Below are positions 46,708 to 54,933 of a stretch of 64,000 nucleotides of DNA, one piece after another. Location: assembly GCF_037996825.1 (NCBI RefSeq), contig NZ_JBBNAC010000001.1:3472001-3536000 (forward strand). Reading direction: 5' to 3'. Positions within the stretch are counted from its first letter, which is position 1, and every line of letters starts with the position of its first letter. Origin of the DNA: Bdellovibrio sp. BCCA (GTDB taxonomy: Bacteria; Bdellovibrionota; Bdellovibrionia; Bdellovibrionales; Bdellovibrionaceae). A model generated the notes under the pieces. The model saw only the letters and a program-made list of their open reading frames with translations, had not been told where the DNA came from and made no database searches. The position numbers and the translations under genes are program-made.

Positions 46708-46773
46708 AGTCGACCAGCCTGTTTGCCCGCCATCGGGATCCAATGTTAGTTCTTCCCTTAAGAGGGAAAATCC

Positions 46774-47343
46774 ATGTTGAAATACGTATTTGCTTTATTA
46801 TTGTCTGTTTCTACAGCTCACGCCAAGGACATCCGTCCACTTTTTGAAGCTTTGCAGGACTCTGGTGAAAAATACTTCATCACGGGCACCGTGTGCGAGC
46901 AGGTGGCTAAGCTTAATCTAGAAAAAATCTATAAAGCTCCTGAATACACAGTTACTACAGGCATCCAATACGGTAGCGAAAAGCGCGTGATCGGCGAGTT
47001 AGACGTGATCGTTTTCCGCAACGCGAATCAATCCGCCGTTGTTATTGCGGAAGTCAAATGCTGGAACAGTTTGGGGGGAGCTTTGAAAAAAGCTAAAGAA
47101 CAGCGCAAACGTTTCTTAGAAACTTTGGGTGCAGGTCGTAAGTTGCACGTCACATGCGGTGGACAAGATTGCGATTTGAGTGAAAAGAACTTCAACCAAG
47201 TTCAGAAATTTATTTCGATCTCTCAAGACGGCGGCCTAGAAAAAGGTTTCGATATGACGTTAGGATATTCTCTTGATGAAATGATGGAACTTCGTAAGCA
47301 GTTGATGTCTTGCCAAGAACGCGGCGAATGCCGTCGCCCGTAA
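46774..47343 (+). CDS. Predicted exported PD-(D/E)XK-type nuclease
   Basis: The 189-residue product has a signal peptide (residues 1-17, cut after AHA). The body carries a pattern typical of the PD-(D/E)XK nuclease core: GELDVIVF (Asp in a strand), about 13 residues, then IAEVKCWN (E-x-K), followed by a helix containing KAKEQRKRF with a Gln often seen in this fold. Three or more cysteines suggest disulphides. If active, it would be a secreted DNase or RNase. No family name is recognised; this is a motif-level call. Transcribed alone, divergent from the gene at 46707. Confidence 0.7.
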   Translation: MLKYVFALLLSVSTAHAKDIRPLFEALQDSGEKYFITGTVCEQVAKLNLEKIYKAPEYTVTTGIQYGSEKRVIGELDVIVFRNANQSAVVIAEVKCWNSLGGALKKAKEQRKRFLETLGAGRKLHVTCGGQDCDLSEKNFNQVQKFISISQDGGLEKGFDMTLGYSLDEMMELRKQLMSCQERGECRRP

Positions 47344-47346
47344 GCC

Positions 47347-47380
47347 CTTAAAAAGATGAGGGCGCCTCTTGCAGGCGCCC
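47347..47380 (-). terminator. Terminator of the hibernation/BON operon
   Basis: On the minus strand GGGCGCC, a 7-base loop, GGCGCCC form a perfect stem followed by TCATCTTTTT, about 50 bases after the BON gene's stop. Confidence 0.8.
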
Positions 47381-47431
47381 GTACATGGAGGGATGGGAAA
47401 AGGACCGCATATTAGTCTGTGTGTACTCTCA

Positions 47432-47914
47432 TCAAGCCACCTCCTTGACTAGGGTTTCATCGGTTACAGTAACAGGGACTCTTCGGGGAGGGTCTTTAAT
47501 CTCAATGAAATTTAAGACATCCCGCACCCCGGAGAGCTCCCATGCCGATGCGACCGCCATCGCTTTAAGTCTTGGACGGTAAACTTCACCATCAAGTTTG
47601 ACGATGCCGTCGATCACTTCGACTTCGATATGCTCTCCGCCGATTTTGATCATTTCCGCCATTTGTGACTCAAGGATGTTGGTAATTTCCTCGTCCGTTC
47701 TATAATAATCTGCTGGAACTATGATTCGATCTTCCACGGCCCATACGCCTTCTGTGTCAGAGATCGCTTCCAGCGCTGCATTCTTTTTGTAGGAAGTGTC
47801 AACAAAGCCACTGACAATGACTACACTTCCACGGACGACGATATCAAGGTCAGCCATGCTTACTCTTTTATCCCATTTTATTCTGTCACGAATTTTTTTA
47901 AGAAGAGTATTCAT
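47432..47914 (-). CDS. Double BON-domain protein
   Basis: The 160-residue protein has two BON domains (residues about 5-70 and 75-140), seen as DIVVRGSVVIVSGFVDT and EVEVIDGIVKLDGEVY. BON domains bind phospholipids or act in envelope stress (as in OsmY), but this protein has no signal peptide, so it may act in the cytosol or at the inner face. AAGGAGC precedes the ATG. It lies 39 bases downstream of the hibernation factor gene and shares its transcript, suggesting a stationary-phase or attack-phase stress role. Confidence 0.9.
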   Translation of the reverse strand: MNTLLKKIRDRIKWDKRVSMADLDIVVRGSVVIVSGFVDTSYKKNAALEAISDTEGVWAVEDRIIVPADYYRTDEEITNILESQMAEMIKIGGEHIEVEVIDGIVKLDGEVYRPRLKAMAVASAWELSGVRDVLNFIEIKDPPRRVPVTVTDETLVKEVA

Positions 47915-47953
47915 AAGCTGCTCCTTCGGCCTCGGTTGATTATCAACTATTTC

Positions 47954-48334
47954 TTAAGCCACTCCCTGAGATTCAGGAAGTGGTTCAAAGTTCAACATCG
48001 GGTCTCGTCTGTGATGTTGAGCTTTTTTAGAGGATCTTTTGCTAAGAATAACTTTCAATGCAGAAACCGTTTTAGCTACACACGCCTTAAAATTCTCATC
48101 GGTTTTACGCACTTTAATCACTGTGCGCATACGCGATGGTTTTAAGATGACCTCACAGATGTAACTAGGTTTGCGAGTGGACGTTCGGTGACGATCCGAT
48201 TCGACTCGCACTGTGAGGTGAGCACCACTATCATATTTGAAGAAGTCTTCAATGGCCCCTTCCACTTTTTCTAATAAATAAGCTTCAAGGTTCTCAGTTT
48301 TAGTGATGTCTCTGTAGTAGATGTCTGTTTGCAT
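47954..48334 (-). CDS. Ribosome hibernation factor (HPF/RaiA family, short form)
   Basis: The 126-residue protein matches short HPF/YfiA: an alpha/beta N-terminal domain with EAYLLEKVEGAIEDFFKY (quoted in part), HLTVRVESDRHR, and VEVILKPSR-like strand (CEVILKPSRMRTV). It binds the small subunit at the A/P sites and inactivates the ribosome. The C-terminal domain of long HPF is absent; a basic tail (SKRSSKKAQHHRRD) is present instead. AAGGAGGTAGATC precedes the ATG. A sigma-28-like promoter lies just upstream. Confidence 0.92.
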   Translation of the reverse strand: MQTDIYYRDITKTENLEAYLLEKVEGAIEDFFKYDSGAHLTVRVESDRHRTSTRKPSYICEVILKPSRMRTVIKVRKTDENFKACVAKTVSALKVILSKRSSKKAQHHRRDPMLNFEPLPESQGVA

Positions 48335-48359
48335 GATCTACCTCCTTGTTCTTTTCTTA

Positions 48360-48386
48360 TTATCGTTGAGAACAACAATTTCTTTA
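48360..48386 (-). promoter_or_regulatory. Sigma-28 (FliA)-type promoter for the hibernation operon
   Basis: On the minus strand TAAAG (48386-48382) and AACGATAA (48367-48360) are separated so that TAAA-N15-xxCGATAA holds exactly. This matches the FliA consensus TAAA-N15-GCCGATAA at TAAA and in six of eight -10 positions. The start of transcription would be near 48353, about 20 bases before the hibernation gene's ATG. Confidence 0.7.
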
Positions 48387-48422
48387 AATATATAATTTTG
48401 ATGGTATACTTAGGATAAAGTT

Positions 48423-48494
48423 ATGTATTCGCGCAGCTTCCTAGAGGAAACTCTAAAAGACTTCGATACTTACAGAGCTGCAGCGAAAGGCTAG
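48423..48494 (+). CDS. Possible 23-residue leader peptide upstream of the LysR gene
   Basis: ATG at 48423 opens a frame MYSRSFLEETLKDFDTYRAAAKG ending in TAG at 48494 (given in two parts: MYSRSFLEETLKD and FDTYRAAAKG). It lies after an extended -10 box TGGTATACT (48402-48410), so the mRNA would be leaderless or nearly so. A small stem AAGGCT/AGCCTT (48502-48520) follows before the LysR start. It may be a leader peptide or just non-coding 5' UTR. Too short to be sure. Confidence 0.3.
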   Translation: MYSRSFLEETLKDFDTYRAAAKG

Positions 48495-48541
48495 TTCCAA
48501 AAAGGCTCTGAAAAAGCCTTGTCATCAGGGGGTCTAGATTC

Positions 48542-49465
48542 ATGTTTAACTACAACCACTTATATTACTTTTATGTAACGGCAAAGCTAGGTGGCGTTAG
48601 TAACGCCGCAAAATATCTGCATATCAGCCAACCTTCATTAAGTTCACAATTAAAAGTTTTCGAATCTTCCATAGATCAAAAATTATTCGAGAAAAAAGGT
48701 CGACGCTTGCAACTCACTCCTGAGGGAGAACGCGCTTTTGCCTACTGTAAAAAAATTTTCGACGTCGCTGCCGAGTTCGCAGAAAGCTTACGCTCTCCAT
48801 CCGAAAAACAAAGCCAAAGAATTCGTATCGGTGTTACAGATCAAGTGGAGCGTCCTTTTATTGCCGATCTTTTAAGTCCACTCATTAAAGAACGTAAACG
48901 CGGTGTTGAAAAAACTTTTTTCGTAAGTTCTGCCCCTTCCGAGGATTTGATCAATCAATTGCGCAGTCAATCCATCGACTTGGTGTTAACAAATAAACCG
49001 ATTTACTCTGAAGATGTGAAAGAGTTTGCTTCCGCGAGTATGCCGGTGAATTTGCTTGTCTCAACACAAAATCTAAAAGAGTTGAAGATTCGCATTTCTA
49101 AGGGCACATCCGCTTTGGAATTTTTAAATGCAGTTCCGTGGGGACTCATCATCCCGTCTTACAAAATGAAATTGCGCCATGAAACAGATTTATTCTTTCA
49201 AGAAATCAAAGCGCGTAAAAAAGTCGTTTTTGAAAGTGATGTGATGTCTGTGGTGGGCCGTGCGATTATTGATGGCGCCGGTGTCGGCTTTCTTCCCGTT
49301 CCCTATGTTTACGACGAAGTAAAATCCGGAGTTTTAACAACCATTGGCCCTAAGAGTGGTTACTGGAAACACACGGTGTATTTGCTGGGAAGAAAAGATG
49401 CGAATTATGACGAGGTCGTCGAAGACGTTAAGAATAGCGTGAAGCGTTTGGAGAAAATGGTTTGA
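48542..49465 (+). CDS. LysR-family transcriptional regulator (NhaR-like)
   Basis: The 307-residue protein has an N-terminal winged helix-turn-helix (residues about 3-60; NHLYYFYVTAKLGGVSNAAK, quoted as NHLYYFYVTA...SNAAK, then LHISQPSLSSQLK) and a C-terminal periplasmic-binding-like effector domain (from about 90). The opening NHLYYFYV is close to NhaR, the sodium-responsive regulator of nhaA, but target and ligand are not deducible. It is divergent from the hibernation operon, so it could control that promoter region. A strong terminator follows. Confidence 0.92.
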   Translation: MFNYNHLYYFYVTAKLGGVSNAAKYLHISQPSLSSQLKVFESSIDQKLFEKKGRRLQLTPEGERAFAYCKKIFDVAAEFAESLRSPSEKQSQRIRIGVTDQVERPFIADLLSPLIKERKRGVEKTFFVSSAPSEDLINQLRSQSIDLVLTNKPIYSEDVKEFASASMPVNLLVSTQNLKELKIRISKGTSALEFLNAVPWGLIIPSYKMKLRHETDLFFQEIKARKKVVFESDVMSVVGRAIIDGAGVGFLPVPYVYDEVKSGVLTTIGPKSGYWKHTVYLLGRKDANYDEVVEDVKNSVKRLEKMV

Positions 49466-49519
49466 TATTTTTTACAGCTACTCTCGGTGATTCATAGGCT
49501 GGCTATCCTGTGCGGCCTT

Positions 49520-49552
49520 CCTGACGAGCTTCCTGCTCGTCAGGCCTTTGTA
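49520..49552 (+). terminator. Terminator between the LysR and M28 genes
   Basis: CCTGACGAGC and GCTCGTCAGG form a perfect 10-bp stem around TTCCT, followed by CCTTTGTATTTTT. It lies between convergent genes. Confidence 0.85.
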
Positions 49553-49555
49553 TTT

Positions 49556-50785
49556 TTAGTATGGTTGGCGCGCTTGGCTGTTTGCCAAATCCATTGCCAT
49601 TACAAGAGCGATTTTTGTGTAAACCGCTGAATGCTTAAAGTTGGAATCAGGGCTGATAATATCGTTTGCTGTATGAATCTTCTGATTGCTTGCACGGAAA
49701 GTCGCTTCAAACGGCATCAACGCTGCATAGCCTTGGCGGTTCCACGAAGCGTGATCACTGCAACCGTATCCACACTTATCGTCAACAATACGTGCATGCA
49801 AATAAGTGTCATTCATCGCTTTTAAATAATCACGAAGCCAAGCGCTTGTGAAATCTGTCATGCTGCCAATCACAAGTTCACCAGAACCTGGGAACAATGT
49901 CATATCCAATTGAAGAACTGCAACGACGTCTTTCTTTTCTGCCTTATATTGCTTTGCAATTTCAGCAGAGCCCAAAAGGCCCGACTCTTCGCCTGCATAC
50001 CAGAAGAATTCCACAGTGCGCTCTGGTTGAGTTTTGTTCATCAAGATACGCAATGCTTCGATCAAGTTCGCTGAACCAGAAGCATTGTCATCAGCACCGG
50101 GAGCTGCTTTTCCCCCGCCCCAAGATTGATTGATGGAATCTAGGTGACCGCCCAAAACGATGATTTCATTAGGTCTTGCACTTCCCACCAAACGCACACG
50201 TAAAGAATTTTGCTGCGTTGAAGAATGTGTGATTTCAGAAATTTCGTAAGGAATCGTTGCATTGGAAAGCATGGCTTCCAAACGCTGCTTCATTTCCACA
50301 ATGTGTTTGTTAGGTTGTGAATCGCGATTGTATCTGTTGGGGAATGCAGACAACCATTGAACATAGCTGCGCAGATTGTTTTCGCTAACTTCCGCTAAGG
50401 CAGATTCAATGCCCGTATTTTTTTCTAAAGAAAGAATTTTAAATGGCGCTCTTTCGTAAAGATCATTTTTCTCTTTGATCTTTGCCATCTCGCTGAGCAT
50501 TTTATCAAAGCCGTTGGACTGCAACATCACATCTGTGCTGAGGTCTTCAAAACCACCGCACTTGCCAACACTGTGCGCACGCTCTTGAATTCTTTGCTGC
50601 ATCAGCGGAGTGACAATCGCGTATCCTACTTCCACGCTCTCGTCTTTTGCGAGAACAGGAATATTTAAGGCGCGAAGGTCCTTCAGATCTGCAAGAATGG
50701 GTTTGGTTTGGAAACTTTCAAGTGAAGGAACGTGGGCCATTGCATTCGATGCAACGAATAAAAGTGCCAGAGCGGCCATTTTCAT
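49556..50785 (-). CDS. Exported M28 family zinc aminopeptidase
   Basis: The 409-residue product has a signal peptide (residues 1-17, ending AMA). The di-zinc site of Vibrio-type leucine aminopeptidases is visible: GGHLDSIN (His, Asp), GADDNASGS (bridging Asp), YAGEESGLLGS (catalytic Glu and ligand), and DMTLFPGS with KIHTAND (His). A disulphide pair KCGYGC is typical of this subfamily. About 130 N-terminal residues form a propeptide-like region. It should remove N-terminal residues from peptides outside the cytosol, perhaps from prey protein. A perfect dyad lies 21 bases upstream of its start. Confidence 0.93.
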   Translation of the reverse strand: MKMAALALLFVASNAMAHVPSLESFQTKPILADLKDLRALNIPVLAKDESVEVGYAIVTPLMQQRIQERAHSVGKCGGFEDLSTDVMLQSNGFDKMLSEMAKIKEKNDLYERAPFKILSLEKNTGIESALAEVSENNLRSYVQWLSAFPNRYNRDSQPNKHIVEMKQRLEAMLSNATIPYEISEITHSSTQQNSLRVRLVGSARPNEIIVLGGHLDSINQSWGGGKAAPGADDNASGSANLIEALRILMNKTQPERTVEFFWYAGEESGLLGSAEIAKQYKAEKKDVVAVLQLDMTLFPGSGELVIGSMTDFTSAWLRDYLKAMNDTYLHARIVDDKCGYGCSDHASWNRQGYAALMPFEATFRASNQKIHTANDIISPDSNFKHSAVYTKIALVMAMDLANSQARQPY

Positions 50786-50806
50786 AATTCAATCCTTTGA
50801 AATATA

Positions 50807-50827
50807 CAAAAACCATCATGGTTTTTG
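50807..50827. promoter_or_regulatory. Perfect 21-base dyad in the divergent M28/radical-SAM region
   Basis: CAAAAACCAT, C, ATGGTTTTTG is a perfect inverted repeat around one base, in the 129-base gap between the divergent starts at 50785 and 50915. The one-base centre makes it unlikely as an RNA hairpin and likely as a protein-binding operator. Confidence 0.65.
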
Positions 50828-50914
50828 TTACTGCAAAGTAATGGTATCTTTTTTGTCCTCATGTTGGCAAAGACAATTCGCTTATTTTTTCAACATGCAC
50901 TAAGATGCCCTTCT

Positions 50915-52486
50915 ATGAATAAAGACATTCTACTCGTGACCCTGAACTCTTCGTATCCGCACAGCTCATTTGGGCTTCGTTATCTCATGGCGAACCTTGA
51001 AGAACTCCAAGACCGTGCCGAGATTATGGAGTTCACCATTCAACGCGATCCTCGCGATGTCGCAGAGGTTTTATTGCGTCAAAAACCAAAGATTATTGGC
51101 CTTGGCGTTTACATTTGGAATGCGCAGGAGTCTTTGGAACTTGTGTCGTTATTAAAAAGAATCAGCCCCGAAACAGTTGTGGTTTTGGGAGGTCCTGAGG
51201 TCAGTCACGAATCAGAAACCAACCCCATCTGCCAAATCGCAGATTTCACAATTAAAGGTGAAGCGGATTTCTTGTTTTACGAGTTCTGCAAAAATTATTT
51301 AGATAACGGCGTCCTTCCTTCCACAAAAATCGTGGCTGGGATTTTGCCTGATATTAAAAAAATCAAAACACCTTATGGTCTTTACACCGATGAAGACATT
51401 CAAAACCGCGTGATCTACGTCGAAGTGTCTCGGGGTTGCCCATATCGCTGCGAATACTGCTTGTCATCTTTAGACAAAGCCGTGCGCAACTTTGAACTGA
51501 CAGAGTTCCTGCAAGAGATGCAAAAACTTTTAGACCGTGGTGCGAGGCAATTTAAATTTATCGACCGTACATTCAATTTAAGCCCTACAACGTGCACAAC
51601 GATCTTACAGTTCTTCTTGGATCGCATTCATTTGGGTCTTTTCCTGCATTTTGAAATGGTGCCGGATCGTTTGCCGGTGGAAATTCGCGATTTGATCAAA
51701 CAATTCCCTCCAGGGGCTTTGCAGTTTGAAATCGGTATTCAAACCTGGAATCCCGAAGTGGCACATCTTGTGAGTCGTCGTAATGACTATGAAAAAGTGA
51801 AAGACAACTTCCGCTTTCTCGCTTCAGAAACGGGCGTGCACACTCATGCGGATCTAATTGCGGGTCTTCCGGGTGAAGACCTTGTCAGTTTCGGAAAAGG
51901 TTTTGATACCTTGGCGGAACTTCAACCTCATGAAATTCAAGTAGGAATCCTAAAGCGCCTTAAGGGTGCTCCGATTGCCCGTCACGATAAAGAGTGGGAG
52001 ATGGTTTACTCTTCTCATCCTCCATTCCAGATTTTGCGCAACAAGAATATGGATTTTGAAACTTTGCAAAAGATGAATCGCTTTTCAAAGTATTGGGATC
52101 TTTATGCCAATAGCGGTGTCTTTAAAAAGTTTGTGAATATCTTGCGAGAACGTTCACAAACTCGTGAAGATAAATCCTTCTTCTGGGAATTTTTTGACTT
52201 CAATGAATTCTTAACGACTCGCTATGCTCAGTCCTTTGGAATTTCGCAACTGAGCCTTTTTGAAACGGCCTACACGTATCTCAAAGATCAGTTGGGCTGG
52301 CCTCAGGAAGATGCAAAAACACTGATCCTTGAAGATTACTATGCGACAGGAAAAACAGATTTGCCGAAATTCTTAAAAGACTATTCGCAAGTGAAAAAAC
52401 ATTCATTAGGTGATTCGTCAGACAAGACAAATATTCCTAAACGACAGCAAAGACATCTCGCGGGGAAGACAGAGACCGTTTCATAA
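50915..52486 (+). CDS. B12-binding radical SAM protein (DUF4080-type)
   Basis: The 523-residue protein has an N-terminal cobalamin-binding-like Rossmann domain (residues about 3-140), then a radical SAM core with the iron-sulphur motif CPYRCEYC, then ELDRGARQFKFIDRTFN-type strand and LIAGLPGED. The C-terminal ~180 residues resemble DUF4080. Such enzymes carry out methylations or ring rearrangements; the substrate is unknown. ATG 50915 is used because earlier in-frame residues lack protein character. Its last 50 bases overlap the convergent membrane protein gene. Confidence 0.9.
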   Translation: MNKDILLVTLNSSYPHSSFGLRYLMANLEELQDRAEIMEFTIQRDPRDVAEVLLRQKPKIIGLGVYIWNAQESLELVSLLKRISPETVVVLGGPEVSHESETNPICQIADFTIKGEADFLFYEFCKNYLDNGVLPSTKIVAGILPDIKKIKTPYGLYTDEDIQNRVIYVEVSRGCPYRCEYCLSSLDKAVRNFELTEFLQEMQKLLDRGARQFKFIDRTFNLSPTTCTTILQFFLDRIHLGLFLHFEMVPDRLPVEIRDLIKQFPPGALQFEIGIQTWNPEVAHLVSRRNDYEKVKDNFRFLASETGVHTHADLIAGLPGEDLVSFGKGFDTLAELQPHEIQVGILKRLKGAPIARHDKEWEMVYSSHPPFQILRNKNMDFETLQKMNRFSKYWDLYANSGVFKKFVNILRERSQTREDKSFFWEFFDFNEFLTTRYAQSFGISQLSLFETAYTYLKDQLGWPQEDAKTLILEDYYATGKTDLPKFLKDYSQVKKHSLGDSSDKTNIPKRQQRHLAGKTETVS

Positions 52487-52922
52487 AGAAGCTTGAAGCA
52501 AGCAAAAGACCAAAACCCGAGACCAGCAGTGCGCTTCGAATATACATAAAACGAAGCCATTGCGAGCGAATGTCATCCCAATCTGACAACGGCGTCATGA
52601 GCTGCCAAGAATGAGTTGCCCAAGTCATAACAGCCTCATCAAGAACACAGACCAAGGCAAAGGCGACAAGCATGAATTCCAAAGTTCTCCATGCTCTGCG
52701 CAGATAATACAAATTAGAAGCAATCGAAGCTGTGATAAGAATATAAAAAAGCGGAGCCCACGCCGAGAATGTTGTATCCATGGACTGACGAAGTTCAATG
52801 TAAGATCCCATTGAAAGCTTTTCCATGGCAGTCCCCATTCCTAACACGAATGCAAGGGAATTACCCGCCATGAGACCCACCATCAAAAGGCTCATGTATC
52901 TCGAAACTACAGATACGCTCAT
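52437..52922 (-). CDS. Small integral membrane protein (four helices)
   Basis: The 161-residue protein has four predicted membrane helices (about 8-28, 50-70, 82-100, 130-148) and short loops with Trp and Arg at the membrane borders. It resembles DUF1772-type membrane proteins, but the match is weak. Function unknown. It overlaps the convergent radical SAM gene by 50 bases at the 3' end, an unusually long overlap, with no terminator visible between them. Confidence 0.7.
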   Translation of the reverse strand: MSVSVVSRYMSLLMVGLMAGNSLAFVLGMGTAMEKLSMGSYIELRQSMDTTFSAWAPLFYILITASIASNLYYLRRAWRTLEFMLVAFALVCVLDEAVMTWATHSWQLMTPLSDWDDIRSQWLRFMYIRSALLVSGFGLLLASSFFMKRSLSSPRDVFAVV

Positions 52923-52985
52923 AGCGAGAGTCTATATTCTCTTGTTTAGAGAACCACAAGTTTCTTTTTTGAAATCAAAAAGTCC

Positions 52986-53756
52986 TTAATGCTCACGCAT
53001 TTTTTTTGCGTAGCCTGTGTAGGCGATGAGTGGATGCTTTGTGAATTTAAAACGAAAGTCTTTAGGAACAACTCCACTTCGCAAAAGTTGAAAGAATGCT
53101 TTCTGTGCGAAGACGGGCCGAATGCCTCGAAGGGTCATCAACTCCAGGCCCACGTCATCCATCCAGTCGCGCAATTTATTTGGATCGATAAATAGCGAAT
53201 AGACGTGATTGTCCTTCGGTGTGTTTTTTACAAACCATTCCATCCCTTTGATCACAATAAGCCACGATAATGGATTTTTGTTAAAGGTGTTGAAAAAGAA
53301 AAGTCCACCGGGGCGTAAAACTCGTGTAGCTTCGGCAATCACTTTGCTCGGCTCAGACACGTGTTCGAGAACATCCATTGCCGCCACAACATCGAAACTC
53401 TCTCTTGGAAATGGCACTTGGTAAATATCACCCTGCATGTAGCGTACCGTGTGTGTTCGATCGTACTTTTCGGCTACTTTTAAACTGGAGGTTGAAAGGT
53501 CAATTCCGGTGACACTGTGACCTGCTAAAGCCAAATCGTTTGAAAGAAATCCTCCACCGCATCCCATATCGAGGATTTCTGCACGGTAACCTATATTGCG
53601 ACGGATTTCTTCCAAGATCCATGGGAGTTCTAACTTGTGCTGGTTTCGTAAGAGGGCGATGGGATCGTCTTGCGCCTCATACCAGCGTTCCGCTAAATGG
53701 TTGTACACATCGTTATTGATAATTTCCCGGTCTAACTTCGCGAGATCCGAATCCAT
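52986..53756 (-). CDS. UbiG-like SAM-dependent O-methyltransferase
   Basis: The 256-residue protein resembles UbiG: motif I ILDMGCGGGFLS, VTGIDLS, MQGDIYQVPF, DVVAAMDVLEHVSEP, and LRPGGLFFFNTFNKNP. UbiG methylates quinone intermediates at the membrane. Bacteria of this group may use menaquinone instead, so a different O-methylation substrate is possible. ATG 53756 is used because GGGAGG lies at the right distance; the frame extends to 53780. Confidence 0.88.
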   Translation of the reverse strand: MDSDLAKLDREIINNDVYNHLAERWYEAQDDPIALLRNQHKLELPWILEEIRRNIGYRAEILDMGCGGGFLSNDLALAGHSVTGIDLSTSSLKVAEKYDRTHTVRYMQGDIYQVPFPRESFDVVAAMDVLEHVSEPSKVIAEATRVLRPGGLFFFNTFNKNPLSWLIVIKGMEWFVKNTPKDNHVYSLFIDPNKLRDWMDDVGLELMTLRGIRPVFAQKAFFQLLRSGVVPKDFRFKFTKHPLIAYTGYAKKMREH

Positions 53757-53842
53757 GCAGAAACCTCCCCATTGATTCAAACTACCAAAGAGCTTGAGTT
53801 TTCAGGGAGGTTTCGCGAAGTCCAGTGGCAAGAATCACGAGA

Positions 53843-54475
53843 CTATTTTAAAAGACCTTCTGCTCTCATGGCTTTTTGCACCGCTGGACGACCCATCATT
53901 CTTTCCATAAAACCGAAAAGGTGAGCGTGTTTTGACAGATCCACCTTCAAGAAATTAGCCCATCCTAGAATAGTAAATAAATACGCGTCAGGTGCCGTGT
54001 AAGTTTGTCCCATCAAGAAACTGTTATTTTCGAAGTGACTGTTTAAGAATGCAAAACGACGTTCCATATTAAGGAGAATGCCGTCACGGTAGTCTTGAGC
54101 ACCTGATGGATTATTCGGAAACATTCTCTCTGTCGCAAACAGAGCGCCAAGACCTTTATGCATTTCAGTTGCTACGTAATTCATCCACTCCAAACAACGA
54201 TAACGATCCGGAGATCCTACTTTTGGAATCAAATTCATTTCAGGCTTTTTGTCGCACAAAAATTGTAAAATCACTGCGCACTCTGTAAGAAGTCCGCCGT
54301 CAGGCAAATCCATTGAAGGAACGGAACCTTTGGGATTGATCTTGAAATAGTCGTCACCTTTGGAGGTTTTCTTTGTGCGTAGATCGACGGACTCTGCTTC
54401 GTAGCTAAGGCCCAGCTCCTCGAGAATAATATGCGGAGCCAACGAACACGCGCCTGGTGAAAAATAGAGTTTCAT
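53843..54475 (-). CDS. Glutathione S-transferase (GstA-like)
   Basis: The 210-residue protein begins MKLYFSPGACSLAPHI, characteristic of beta-class bacterial GSTs, with the catalytic Cys in GACS. The thioredoxin-like half (1-80) has cis-Pro in GSVPSMDLP and TECAVILQFL; the helical half follows. It should conjugate glutathione to electrophiles or reduce peroxides. The start at 54475 is preceded by AAGGATC; the frame extends upstream to 54553 without support. The divergent DoxX-like gene starts 31 bases away. Confidence 0.92.
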   Translation of the reverse strand: MKLYFSPGACSLAPHIILEELGLSYEAESVDLRTKKTSKGDDYFKINPKGSVPSMDLPDGGLLTECAVILQFLCDKKPEMNLIPKVGSPDRYRCLEWMNYVATEMHKGLGALFATERMFPNNPSGAQDYRDGILLNMERRFAFLNSHFENNSFLMGQTYTAPDAYLFTILGWANFLKVDLSKHAHLFGFMERMMGRPAVQKAMRAEGLLK

Positions 54476-54505
54476 ACTTTTGATCCTTTCATATAGACTA
54501 AACAC

Positions 54506-54880
54506 ATGAGTGAATACATCGAGATTATCTTCCGTTGGGCTTTTGGATTGCAAATGGTCTTTTGGGGACTCAATGGTTTTTTTTATTGGGTGAAAATTCC
54601 GCCTTCGGGACCGGTTATCGACAGATTTGTTGAGGCCTGCGTTGAAACGAAATTCATCATGCCCATAGTAAAACTTGTCGAAATATTTTTCGGAGCTTTT
54701 CTCTTATTAGGTTTCGCAGTGCCACTAAGCCTGACAGTTTTTGCGCCTCTGATTTTTGTTATTACAGGCCTCCATCTGTTTCACAATCCGAAGCATTGGG
54801 GCGTTCTAGGACCGATCACGATTCCTTATCTCGTTTTGATCTTCCTTCACGGCGGAACTTTATTACGACTTGTTCACTAA
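54506..54880 (+). CDS. DoxX-like small membrane protein
   Basis: The 124-residue protein has four predicted membrane helices and the PxxKLVEIFFGAFLLLGF pattern (quoted in part: KLVEIFFGAFLLLG) seen in DoxX-like proteins. This family has mixed roles (thiosulphate oxidation, redox sensing, sugar-related). No enzymatic motif. It is divergent from the GST gene. No clear Shine-Dalgarno precedes the ATG. Confidence 0.75.
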   Translation: MSEYIEIIFRWAFGLQMVFWGLNGFFYWVKIPPSGPVIDRFVEACVETKFIMPIVKLVEIFFGAFLLLGFAVPLSLTVFAPLIFVITGLHLFHNPKHWGVLGPITIPYLVLIFLHGGTLLRLVH

Positions 54881-54933
54881 AGCTTTCGTAACTTGAGGCC
54901 AAAACACTTATTTCTGTAGATAGTCCAGACTCT

